NCBI GenBank assembly: GCA_965222425.1
Contig: CBDCTW010000022.1
Coordinates: 620,001 to 684,000 of the forward strand
DNA length: 64,000 bases
Origin: CBDCNP01 sp965222425
Lineage (GTDB): Bacteria > Acidobacteriota > Vicinamibacteria > Marinacidobacterales > DATDRI01
Reading direction: 5' to 3'
Shown piece after piece: positions 51,410-59,989 of this stretch. Numbering within the stretch: the stretch's first letter is position 1; each line of letters starts with the position of its first letter. The notes under the pieces are model-generated. The model was not told the DNA's origin, ran no database searches, and saw nothing but the letters and a program-made list of their open reading frames with translations. The position numbers and the translations under genes are program-made.

Positions 51410-53719
51410 ATGGAATTTGACGCTCCTCCGGAGGATCGAGCCACAGTCCCCGAACGACCGTCCGAACCCTCCCATCGCGGCGCGCGTTTGGTGCGCTGGC
51501 TGGTCCTGCTCTTTCTCTTCGTGTTGTCCGTCGCGGGAGGCTCGCTCACCGGACTGCTGATCGCGTATCAGGGCGATCTACCGCAAATCGAAACCCTGGA
51601 GGACTACAAGCCGAGCATCATCTCGGAGATCTACTCCGACGAGGGTAACGTGATCGCGGAGTTCGCCGTGGAACGGCGGGTCGTGATCCCTTTCGAAGAG
51701 ATCCCGCAATACCTCAAGGACGCGCTAGTGGCGACCGAGGACAAGCATTTTTACAGACACCCGGGAATCGACCCCACCGGCATCGCTCGAGCGGCGTACG
51801 TGAACTTGGTGCAAGGGCGCCGCGGCCAGGGTGGGAGCACGATCACGCAGCAACTCTCCCGCCTGTTGTTCCTCACCAAGGCGCTTACGTACGAAAGAAA
51901 GCTCAAGGAAGCGATCCTGGCTTTTCAGATCGAGAAAAACCACACGAAAGACGAAATATTCACGCTGTATTGCAACCAGGTTCCCCTCGGGCATGGTGTC
52001 TACGGTGTTGAAGCAGCAGCGCAGTTCTATTTCGGTAAGTCGACACGAGATTTGTCGCTGGAGGAAGCCGCCCTGATTGCTGGCTTGCCCGGCCGCCCAG
52101 CAACATTCAGCCCGTTCGCCAACCCCGAGCGCGCTTTCACTCGCCGCAATCACGTCCTGAACCGTATGTACCAAGAGGGTTTCATTCTAGAAGATGTGAA
52201 GAACGAGCTTCAGCAGCGGCCCATTCAGCTCCGCCGACGTGAGCGCAGCGACGAGTTGGCCGCCTACTTCGTGGAGGAAGTCCGGCAGTACTTGGAGCAG
52301 AGGTACGGGAGCCAACGGATCTACCGCGGAGGACTTCGCGTTTACACGACTTTGAGCGAGAGCATGCAACGGTCGGCTGAAAAGGTTATGGACCAAGCCC
52401 TCCGAGATCTCGACAAGCGGCAGGGGTTCCGCCCGGTGGAGTTCAATGTACACAGAGATACGGAAGGCGCCATCGAGGATTTCGTGGCCGAGGATTGGGG
52501 AGAGCCGCTTTCGGTTGGGCAAGTGGTAACCGGCGTCGTTACCGCCGTCAACGACCAAAAGGCGACGGTGCGTATCGACCACTACACGGCGACGGTGGAC
52601 GCCAAGGCCATTGAATGGACGAAGAAGAAGAGGCCTAACGCCATTTTGAAGTTGGGTGATGTCACCGAGTTCAAGATCCAGTCCATCGACCCCCCAACCG
52701 AGACCGTGACCGTGACACTGGATCAGGAATCGGTAGCGGAGGGAGCCTTCCTGGCCCTCGAGACCAGAACCGGCCAGATCAAGGCAATGGTTGGTGGTTT
52801 CGACTTCGCGCGTAGCAAATTCAACCGCGCCGTCCAGGCGCGCCGACAGCCCGGGTCGGCGTTCAAACCTTTTGCTTATGCTGCGGCTATTGACGTCGGT
52901 TTCACCGCCACTTCCCTGATCCTCGACGCTCCGGTCCAGTATCAGGATCCGACGACCGAGGAGATCTACGAGCCATCGAACTACAACGGCAAGTACGAGG
53001 GATGGGTCACTCTTCGCCGGGCGATCGAGGCCTCTCGCAACGTTCCGGCGGTCCGCTTGACCGAGCAGATCGGACCCGAAAAAGTAGCGGAAATGGCCCG
53101 GCGATTGGGACTAGCCGGACCCCTTCCACCTTACTTGAGTCTACCCCTGGGCTCGGCGGAAGCGAGCCTCATCGAGATGGTATCGGCCTACTCCGCATTT
53201 CCCAATCAGGGGACCCGAATGCGGCCCTACTCCGTCACCAAGGTGACGGATCGGGATGGCAACCTCCTCGAGGAGACCCATCCCAAGGCGGCCAGCGCTA
53301 TTCGCGCTGACACGGCATACATCGTGACTAGCCTGCTGCAGGGCGTCGTGCAACGAGGCACCGCCGCGCGGGCGGCTCGATTGGGACGGCCCCTGGCGGG
53401 TAAGACCGGAACCACCAACGACTATACGGACGCGTGGTTCATCGGATTCGACCCCGGGCTAGCGGCGGGCGTTTGGGTCGGCTTCGACGAGAAACGCTCG
53501 CTGGGCGAGAAAGAAGTTGGAGCACGGACTGCCCTCCCCGCTTGGATCGGCTTCATGAGTGAAGTGCGAGAGAATCAACCGGTCGAGGACTTTTCCGTTC
53601 CCTCGAACATCGTCTTTGTTCCGGTGGATCGGCACACCGGTTACCCGAGCCACCGTTCGGGTAAAGATGTTATTTTGGAGGCTTACATTTCTGGCACCGA
53701 GCCGGCGGGGTATCCTTGA
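51410..53719 (+). CDS. PBP1A-family bifunctional penicillin-binding protein
   Basis: 769 residues. A short cytoplasmic segment and one membrane helix (WLVLLFLFVLSVAGGSL) precede the GT51 transglycosylase (ATEDKHFYRHPGIDPTG with catalytic Glu110, and GGSTITQQLSRLLFL). The transpeptidase follows, with SAFK (Ser483), SRN and KTGTT (Lys665). An OB-like insert around residues 370-430 is normal for PBP1A. It polymerises and cross-links peptidoglycan. No signal for a regulator was seen. It is followed by LemA without a terminator. Confidence 0.95.
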   Translation: MEFDAPPEDRATVPERPSEPSHRGARLVRWLVLLFLFVLSVAGGSLTGLLIAYQGDLPQIETLEDYKPSIISEIYSDEGNVIAEFAVERRVVIPFEEIPQYLKDALVATEDKHFYRHPGIDPTGIARAAYVNLVQGRRGQGGSTITQQLSRLLFLTKALTYERKLKEAILAFQIEKNHTKDEIFTLYCNQVPLGHGVYGVEAAAQFYFGKSTRDLSLEEAALIAGLPGRPATFSPFANPERAFTRRNHVLNRMYQEGFILEDVKNELQQRPIQLRRRERSDELAAYFVEEVRQYLEQRYGSQRIYRGGLRVYTTLSESMQRSAEKVMDQALRDLDKRQGFRPVEFNVHRDTEGAIEDFVAEDWGEPLSVGQVVTGVVTAVNDQKATVRIDHYTATVDAKAIEWTKKKRPNAILKLGDVTEFKIQSIDPPTETVTVTLDQESVAEGAFLALETRTGQIKAMVGGFDFARSKFNRAVQARRQPGSAFKPFAYAAAIDVGFTATSLILDAPVQYQDPTTEEIYEPSNYNGKYEGWVTLRRAIEASRNVPAVRLTEQIGPEKVAEMARRLGLAGPLPPYLSLPLGSAEASLIEMVSAYSAFPNQGTRMRPYSVTKVTDRDGNLLEETHPKAASAIRADTAYIVTSLLQGVVQRGTAARAARLGRPLAGKTGTTNDYTDAWFIGFDPGLAAGVWVGFDEKRSLGEKEVGARTALPAWIGFMSEVRENQPVEDFSVPSNIVFVPVDRHTGYPSHRSGKDVILEAYISGTEPAGYP

Positions 53720-53799
53720 ACAGACGTGGCCAGGCGGCGATATGACCTCGCCAGGCGCTGGAAGCCATGAGTTGCCATAAATAAACGGAGTCAGATACG

Positions 53800-54414
53800 A
53801 TGAAGAAAGTCTTCGCTGCAGGGTGTGGGGTCCTGGTCTTGGTGGGATTGCTGGTCGCGGCGGTCGCCGTGCTTTGGAGTCTTGGTTCGTACAATCGGCT
53901 GGTCGGGCTCGAGGAGCAAGTCGATGCCTCCTGGTCGCAGGTCGAGAACGTTTATCAGCGGCGAGCGGATTTGATTCCCAATTTGGTGAACACCGTCCAA
54001 GGCGCGGCGGATTTCGAAAGGGAGACTCTCACCGCTGTCATCGAGGCCCGAGCCAGAGCTACGTCCGTCCAACTGACTCCGGGAGAACTGAGCGATCCCC
54101 AAGCGCTGGCACGATTCGAGCAAGCCCAGAGCGGACTCGGAAGCGCCCTCGGACGCCTGATGGTGGTCGTGGAGCGCTACCCCGACATTAAAGCCAATCA
54201 GAATTTCATCCAGCTCCAGGACGAGTTGGCCGGCACGGAGAACCGCATTGCGGTCGAGCGCAAACGCTTCAATGAATCCGCCCAGACCTTCAACACGGCG
54301 CGGCGGCGCTTCCCCGCCGTCCTGATCGCCGGCTGGCTGGGATTCGATGAGAAGGCGTACTTCCAGGCCACTCCAGGAGCCGACCGACCCCCGGTCGTCG
54401 ACTTCGATAATTAA
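53800..54414 (+). CDS. LemA-family protein
   Basis: 204 residues. An N-terminal membrane anchor (GCGVLVLVGLLVAAVAVLWS) is followed by the LemA helical bundle (YNRLVGLEEQVDASWSQVEN then VYQRRADLIPNLVNTVQ, and LQDELAGTENRIAVERKRFN). The family is envelope-associated with no established activity. It often sits beside TPM-domain or M48 peptidase genes, but here only beside PBP1A and lon. Confidence 0.92.
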   Translation: MKKVFAAGCGVLVLVGLLVAAVAVLWSLGSYNRLVGLEEQVDASWSQVENVYQRRADLIPNLVNTVQGAADFERETLTAVIEARARATSVQLTPGELSDPQALARFEQAQSGLGSALGRLMVVVERYPDIKANQNFIQLQDELAGTENRIAVERKRFNESAQTFNTARRRFPAVLIAGWLGFDEKAYFQATPGADRPPVVDFDN

Positions 54415-54498
54415 CCCTCACAACCTAAGCACCAAACACTCAACTTCAATTAGTAAGTAATTTAAAAACAGTGTGTTACAGTGCACGTTTGTTGATCC

Positions 54499-54527
54499 TT
54501 GACAATTCACGACTAAATCTGTATATT
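54499..54527 (+). promoter_or_regulatory. Consensus sigma-70 promoter upstream of lon
   Basis: TTGACA (54499-54504), a 17-base spacer and TATATT (54522-54527), in a locally AT-rich 100-base stretch, 120 bases before the lon ATG. This is the best complete promoter in the window. Confidence 0.7.
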
Positions 54528-54647
54528 TTTAGAGGCGTTCCGACTCGATTCGGGCAATGAGACATACCTATGCCGGGAGTCCAAAACATGGCGTGCCATG
54601 ACTCAAGGCCGTCAGGCGCCGGTCGGCCGGAGGACCGAGGAGAATAG

Positions 54648-57080
54648 ATGACAACCGAAGCGCAGAAAACGCCAACTCCAGAAGGAATCCATAGGGCGGT
54701 TCCTATCCTCCCCTTGCGAGACACAGCCATATTTCCACATTCCATCCTGCCGCTTGCCGTAGGTCGACAGACCACGGTTCAGTTGCTCGAAGAGAACTCG
54801 GACATCGCTGAGTTTATCGGCGTGGTAACCCAGCGTGACGCCACGGTCGAGACCCCGAACAGCTCCGATCTCTACGAAATGGGCACAGGGGTCAAGATAC
54901 ACAAGTCGGTTCGTATGCCCGATCGGTCGGTTCGACTGGTCGTTCAGGGCTTGTTCCGATTCCGTGTACTTCGAGTAGTCCAGACGGCGCCCTACATCCG
55001 CGCCGACATCGAGGTCCTTTCCGATGTCGTCTCCCCCGGAGAGGAGCTCGAGATCGATGCTCTGACCCGCAACCTACAGTCTGTCTTCGCGAAGGTCGTC
55101 GAGCTTTCACCCAATCTTTCCGACGAGGTCGGCTCGCTGAGCTCCGCCACTCAAGGCGGCAGCCGCCTGGCAGACTTCATCGCACAGAACCTTCCCAACC
55201 TGGATACGCCGGCCCGCCAAACCGTGCTCGAGGCCGTGGATGTCAAGCAACGGTTGACCCTCGTACACCAGGCCCTATTGCGGGAACAGGAAGTGCTTGA
55301 GCTGGGGAACAAGATCGAATCCCAGGTCAAGGACGAGGTGGGAAAAACCCAGCGCGAGTACTATTTACGCGAGCAGCTCAAGGCCATTCAAAAGGAGCTG
55401 GGCGAGACCGACGAGAACACTAAAGAAATCGAGGAGCTCCGCCAGAAGTTAGAAGACGCGGGCATGCCGGAAGAGGCCAAGAAAGAGGCCCTGCGTGAAG
55501 TCAACCGCCTGGCCAAGATTCCGCCAACCTCCGCCGAGTACACCGTCGGACGCACCTATCTCGATTGGATCATCCGTGTGCCCTGGTCCAAACGCACTGA
55601 GGATGTCTACGATATTCCCAAGGCCAAAGAGATCCTAGACGCGGACCACTACGACCTGGAGAAGGTCAAGGATCGGATCTTGGAGTTCCTCGCGGTTCGA
55701 AAGATGAAGCCGGACATCAAAGGCCCCATCCTGTGCTTCATGGGCCCCCCGGGTGTCGGGAAGACAAGTCTAGGCAAGTCGATCGCCAAGGCCCTGGGTA
55801 GGAAGTTCGCCCGCATCAGCCTCGGCGGGATTCGCGACGAGGCGGAGATCCGGGGTCACCGGAGAACCTATATCGGGGCACTCCCCGGGCAGATCATCCA
55901 GAGCCTCTGCCGCGCAGAGTCCAGAAACCCGGTGTTCATTTTGGACGAGATCGACAAGCTAGGAATGGACTTCCGGGGCGATCCGAGCTCGGCGTTGCTT
56001 GAGGTGCTCGATCCCGAGCAGAACAACTCCTTCCGGGATCATTATCTCGACCTGCCGTTCGATTTGTCGGAAGTGCTCTTCATCGCCACCGCCAACATCC
56101 TGGATCCCGTTCCACCCGCCCTCAAGGACCGCATGGAAGTCATCCATTTGGCCGGTTACACCGAGGAAGAGAAGATCGAGATCGCGGAAAGGCATCTCCT
56201 TCCGCGCCAGCTCGAAAATCACGGGCTGAAACCGGACGTCGCCCCTCGATTTACGCGCGAGGCCCTTGCGGAGATCATCCGCCACTACACGCAAGAAGCG
56301 GGTCTCCGAAACGTGGAACGCTCCATCGCCACGATTTGCCGCAAGGCGGTAAGGAAGTGGGCGGAGGGCGCCACGGAACCGGTGAGCGTAACGCCGGACA
56401 CGCTTCAGGAGTTCCTGGGAGCCCCGACGTTTCTATCTCGTGAGATATCCGAGCGCGTCAAGGTTCCGGGAGTCGCCGTCGGAATGGCCTGGACGTCGGC
56501 CGGCGGCGACATCCTGTTCGTCGAGGCCTCCAAGCTGAAGGGGGGTAAGAACCTTCAGCTGACCGGCCAACTGGGCGATGTCATGAAAGAGTCGGCCCGC
56601 GCCGCGCTCACGTGGGTCCGGGCCCATGGTCCGGAGTTGGGGCTAGAGGGTGATTTCTATCGCCGCCTGGATCTCCATCTTCATGTGCCGGAGGGCGGGA
56701 TCCCGAAGGATGGCCCCTCGGCGGGCGTCACCATGGTCACCGCTTTGGTGTCCGTCCTCACTGAAGCTCCGGTGCGCGATGACCTTGCCATGACCGGAGA
56801 AATCACACTGACCGGGCATGTTCTACCGGTGGGTGGCATCAAGGAGAAGCTGCTGGCTGCGCACCGCTATGGGATCAAGAAGGTGATCATCCCGAAGCTG
56901 AACGAAAAGGCGGTGCAAGAGGATTTGACCAAGGAGATTCGCGAAGAGCTAGAGATCCATCTGGTCTCGAACGTGGACGAGGTCTTGAAGATCGTCTTCC
57001 CCTCCTTGGCGCCGGGCCTGCTACCGCCAAGTCCGCTGCCGGGGGGGACCGATCCTTCGCGTCACATCCCCTTGCAGTGA
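54648..57080 (+). CDS. lon: ATP-dependent protease La
   Basis: 810 residues, full length. N-terminal substrate domain, coiled coil (EQLKAIQKELGETDENTKEI), AAA+ module with GPPGVGKT (366-373) and ILDEIDKLG (Walker B), sensor region, and a protease domain with the catalytic Ser691 in KDGPSAGVTM and Lys734 in GGIKEKLLAA. It degrades misfolded and regulatory proteins. A near-consensus promoter precedes it. The stop codon overlaps a possible GTG of the dnaJ-like gene as GTGA, and the two form a proteostasis operon. Confidence 0.97.
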   Translation: MTTEAQKTPTPEGIHRAVPILPLRDTAIFPHSILPLAVGRQTTVQLLEENSDIAEFIGVVTQRDATVETPNSSDLYEMGTGVKIHKSVRMPDRSVRLVVQGLFRFRVLRVVQTAPYIRADIEVLSDVVSPGEELEIDALTRNLQSVFAKVVELSPNLSDEVGSLSSATQGGSRLADFIAQNLPNLDTPARQTVLEAVDVKQRLTLVHQALLREQEVLELGNKIESQVKDEVGKTQREYYLREQLKAIQKELGETDENTKEIEELRQKLEDAGMPEEAKKEALREVNRLAKIPPTSAEYTVGRTYLDWIIRVPWSKRTEDVYDIPKAKEILDADHYDLEKVKDRILEFLAVRKMKPDIKGPILCFMGPPGVGKTSLGKSIAKALGRKFARISLGGIRDEAEIRGHRRTYIGALPGQIIQSLCRAESRNPVFILDEIDKLGMDFRGDPSSALLEVLDPEQNNSFRDHYLDLPFDLSEVLFIATANILDPVPPALKDRMEVIHLAGYTEEEKIEIAERHLLPRQLENHGLKPDVAPRFTREALAEIIRHYTQEAGLRNVERSIATICRKAVRKWAEGATEPVSVTPDTLQEFLGAPTFLSREISERVKVPGVAVGMAWTSAGGDILFVEASKLKGGKNLQLTGQLGDVMKESARAALTWVRAHGPELGLEGDFYRRLDLHLHVPEGGIPKDGPSAGVTMVTALVSVLTEAPVRDDLAMTGEITLTGHVLPVGGIKEKLLAAHRYGIKKVIIPKLNEKAVQEDLTKEIREELEIHLVSNVDEVLKIVFPSLAPGLLPPSPLPGGTDPSRHIPLQ

Positions 57081-57094
57081 TCGGATGTTCGGCT

Positions 57095-58126
57095 GTGGAT
57101 TACAAGGACTACTACCAGACGCTGGGCGTCTCCAAGAACTCCAGCGAAAAAGACATCAAACAGGGCTACCGGCGTCAGGCGCGGAAACACCATCCCGATG
57201 TGAACCCCGGTGATTGCGGGGCCGAAGTCCGCTTCAAAGAGATCAATGAAGCCTACGCGGTTCTTTCCGACCCCGAAAAACGAAGCAAGTACGATCAGCT
57301 TGGCGCCAATTGGCAGCAGTACGAGCGAGTCGCACAACAAGGTGGTGGTGGATTTCCACCGGGATTCGAAGGATTTCACGTCGAGTACGAAGCGCAGCCC
57401 GGCGCGGCGCGGCCCGGGGGCTTCTCCGATTTCTTCAAGATTTTCTTCGGAGGTGGCTTTGACGACGACTCGGTCTTTGGAGGGGCGGGGCCCGAATCGG
57501 GGCGACGCCGCGGACCAAGAGGCGCTCGGCGGGGATCAGGAGCAGGCGGTTTCGGTTTCGCTCCGCGCCCGTCCAAAGGACGTGACGTTTCCGCCCCCCT
57601 GGAGATAACCCTGGAAGAAGCGTTTGGTGGAAGCCAGAGACGACTCGCTCTGCAAGACAATCCCGGCTCGCCCCAGCAACAAATCGAGGTCAAGATCCCG
57701 CTGGGAGTCAAGGACGGTTCTCGAGTACGTGTGGCCGGCAAAGGTCAGCCCGGGGTCGGCGGTGCTCCTCCCGGAGATCTCTACCTCGAAGTCAAGCTTC
57801 TTCCTCATTCGCTCTATCGTCGTGAGGGCGACGATCTCTACGTGGATGTCCCGGTGACGGTGACGGAAGCGGCGCTCGGCGCCGAAATCGAGGTCCCCAC
57901 TTTTTCCGGCAAGACGCGCATCAAGATCCCTGCCGGCTCTCAAAGTGGAAGGCTATTACGACTCCGTGGAAAAGGCATGCCGCAGCTCAAGAAGAAGGGC
58001 CACGGCGAACTCTTTGCGAGAGTGAAAGTCGTCACACCTACGGAACTTTCCCAGAAGGAGCGCGAGCTTCTCGAAGAGCTTCACAGTCTGCGAAGCGAAG
58101 ATCCCCGAGCCCACTTCGAGAACTGA
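57095..58126 (+). CDS. DnaJ-like co-chaperone without zinc finger (CbpA type)
   Basis: About 343 residues from GTG 57095 (MDYKDYYQTLGVSKNSSEKD); a GTG at 57077 overlapping the lon stop is possible but adds six non-conserved residues. The J-domain has the HPD motif (33-35). A Gly/Phe-rich region (FFKIFFGGGFDDDSVFGG) and two C-terminal barrels (GVKDGSRVRVAGKGQPGVGG, GMPQLKKKGHGELFARVKV) follow. The CxxCxGxG zinc centre of true DnaJ is absent, so it resembles CbpA. It should stimulate Hsp70. Downstream of lon in one operon. Confidence 0.9.
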   Translation: MDYKDYYQTLGVSKNSSEKDIKQGYRRQARKHHPDVNPGDCGAEVRFKEINEAYAVLSDPEKRSKYDQLGANWQQYERVAQQGGGGFPPGFEGFHVEYEAQPGAARPGGFSDFFKIFFGGGFDDDSVFGGAGPESGRRRGPRGARRGSGAGGFGFAPRPSKGRDVSAPLEITLEEAFGGSQRRLALQDNPGSPQQQIEVKIPLGVKDGSRVRVAGKGQPGVGGAPPGDLYLEVKLLPHSLYRREGDDLYVDVPVTVTEAALGAEIEVPTFSGKTRIKIPAGSQSGRLLRLRGKGMPQLKKKGHGELFARVKVVTPTELSQKERELLEELHSLRSEDPRAHFEN

Positions 58127-58150
58127 ACCGCATCCATCGGCACGCTACGA

Positions 58151-58522
58151 TCACACCGCTTGCTGGCCGAGCTGGTTAGCGAGCTGGCAAAATTTCTGGA
58201 TGTAGGTTCGGAGCTTTTTCTTCCCTTCGTCGGAAACGTCGAGGAACATCAAACCCATGCCCGTCGGCAACCGCTCTGCCCCCCGCCCGGGCTGGTCGGT
58301 GCGCCAAACGACTTCCGCCTCAGCCGTCACCTCACCCAAGGCCCACGGCATATCCAGTATCAGACCGAAGGATTCGCCGACCTCGGTCCGCTCCTCGGTT
58401 GCCAGAAAGGCTCCGGTCTCGCTGAGACTCGTGACGTAGCCCTCGAAGAGCTTCTCCCCGAGCGGAAATTTGGCCCGAATGATCAGCGGGCTCACGCGAC
58501 GGCTGGCTCGTGCTTCATCCAT
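58151..58522 (-). CDS. PilZ-domain protein
   Basis: 123 residues from ATG 58522, with a GGGGGTA site. PilZ c-di-GMP features: RRVSPLIIRAKFPLG (RxxxR-type) and SLSETGAFLATEERTEVGES (DxSxxG position, here S-L-S-E-T-G), then a WALGEVTAEAEVVWR strand. It should sense c-di-GMP, though the weak RxxxR means binding is not assured. The open frame upstream to 58795 is Cys-rich but has no start signal, and I leave it out. It is convergent with the dnaJ-like gene. Confidence 0.8.
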   Translation of the reverse strand: MDEARASRRVSPLIIRAKFPLGEKLFEGYVTSLSETGAFLATEERTEVGESFGLILDMPWALGEVTAEAEVVWRTDQPGRGAERLPTGMGLMFLDVSDEGKKKLRTYIQKFCQLANQLGQQAV

Positions 58523-58872
58523 TGGGTTACCCCCATCTTTCTTCCATACTACGCAGATAGCGCCGATTCGAAATGACGGAGCTTGCAATGTACCCCTTGT
58601 GCCACCCACCCAGCGAAAGGCGGCGGAGTCGGCAAAGCGCGGACTGAGGCACGCTGGGCAGGGGCCGCCATGCCGGCGGATCAAGCAATACCTGTGCCAG
58701 GGGCAGGATGCGCCTGGTTCGCTGAACTTGGGCGATAGACGTTTACGCGAGAAGCCGGCTTTGGAAACTGGGGAAAGCTGTAGAGTTTTCCCCACACGCG
58801 CAGGATATTCACCCGCCTTGGCCGGCGGGCACCCGAATCACGGGCCTTGCCATCACCGGACCTCGTCAGGGG
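58523..58872. other. Stretch without a gene, with GC-rich inverted repeats
   Basis: About 350 bases between the PilZ start and the prfB end. It has several short inverted repeats (for example CCGCCTTGGCCGGCGGG near 58812) and on the minus strand a Cys-rich open frame (CPWHRYCLIRRHGG, CPACLSPRFADSA) without a start. I do not match it to tmRNA, RNase P RNA or SRP RNA. It could be a dispersed repeat or a decayed gene. Confidence 0.45.
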
Positions 58873-59989
58873 CTAGTGCCGGCTCAAGAGAAAGGCTTTG
58901 ATGAACCGATCCAGATCGCCATCCATTACCCGGTCTACATCGCCGATCTCCAGTTTCGTGCGGTGATCTTTCACCATGCGATAGGGCTGAAAAACATACG
59001 AGCGAATCTGATTACCCCACGCGATTTCCTTTTTTCCATCGTGCAGGGCTTCGAACTTCTCCTGCTTCTCTCGAAGCATTCGATCGTAGAGCCTAGCCCG
59101 GAGCACCTTCATCGCCATGTCGCGATTGCGATGTTGGGAACGCTCGTTTTGGCACTGGGTGACGATACCGGTAGGAATATGTGTGATGCGGACGGCAGAG
59201 TCGGTCACGTTAACGTGTTGGCCTCCTTTGCCGCTCGACCGGTAAGTATCGATGCGGAGATCCTTCTCATTGATTTCGACTTTCACCTCTTCGTCGATCT
59301 CGGGAAAAACAAAGACCGACGCGAACGAGGTGTGTCGCCTCTTCGCTGCGTCGAAGGGTGAGATGCGTACCAGGCGATGGATCCCGACCTCACTCGAAAG
59401 AAGACCGTAGACATAGGGACCGCTAACGATGAAGGTTGCACTCTTGAGTCCTGCTTCTTCACCTTCCTGGTAGTCGAGCATCTCTGTTTTCAAACCCTTT
59501 TGCTCGGACCAGCGGAGATACATCCTGAGTAGCATCTCCGCCCAGTCTTGGGATTCCGTTCCTCCCGCCCCCGGGTGGATGCTCACGATCGCGTTCTTCG
59601 CGTCGTTTTCTCCCCCAAGGAGCTTCTGGATCTCGGCGGCCTCGACATCCTGGCCCAGTTTTTCCAGATGTTTCTTGAGATCTTCCGCGACCGCCTCACC
59701 CTCCTTGGCCCACTCGATGAGAGTGCGGACTTCCTCCTCGCTGCCGTTGAGATGATGGATGAGGTCCAGATCGTTCTGGAGGCGATGTCGTTCTCGGGAA
59801 AGCTGCTGTCCCTGGGCGGGGTCGGACCAAACAGCGGGATCGGCCAGTTTTTGCTCTAACTCGGCGAGTACCTTCTTGAACGCAGCTTCGTCAAAGATAA
59901 CCTCGAACGTCCTGCACCCGGCGTTCGATCTCATCGTAGCGCTCTAGCAACTCATCCATCATTGGTGGCATTGGTGGCTTTGGTGTCAT
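58873..59989 (-). CDS. prfB: Peptide chain release factor 2, with programmed +1 frameshift
   Basis: The first frame starts at ATG 59989 (overlapping the lnt stop as ATGA; ATGs at 59962 and 59959 are alternatives), reads MDELLERYDEIERRVQDVRG then YL, and meets a TGA at 59891-59893. Slipping one base at CTT TGA C continues DEAAFKKVLAELEQKLADPA to the end. The remaining sequence is a complete RF2: GAGGTESQDWAEML, the SPF tripeptide (RISPFDAAKRRHTSF) and the GGQ motif (GKGGQHVNVTDSAVRITH). RF2 reads UAA and UGA stops. The frameshift lets RF2 limit its own synthesis. It is the last gene of the lnt operon. Confidence 0.95.
59890..59896 (-). promoter_or_regulatory. prfB +1 programmed frameshift site
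   Basis: The minus strand reads CTTTGAC preceded by GAGGTTAT, closely matching the well-known RF2 site (a Shine-Dalgarno-like AGG, then TAT CTT TGA C). The in-frame UGA is decoded as stop when RF2 is plentiful and shifted when it is scarce. Confidence 0.9.

Noticed and set aside
58523..58795. Cys-rich N-terminal extension of the PilZ protein
   Set aside because: No start codon or ribosome site, while ATG 58522 has one and begins the known domain.
58873..59934. prfB as a gene starting at 59934 or as a broken gene because of the upstream TGA
   Set aside because: CTTTGAC with an upstream Shine-Dalgarno-like sequence is the standard programmed frameshift, and the first-frame product (DELLERYDEIERRVQDVRGYL) matches RF2 N-termini.
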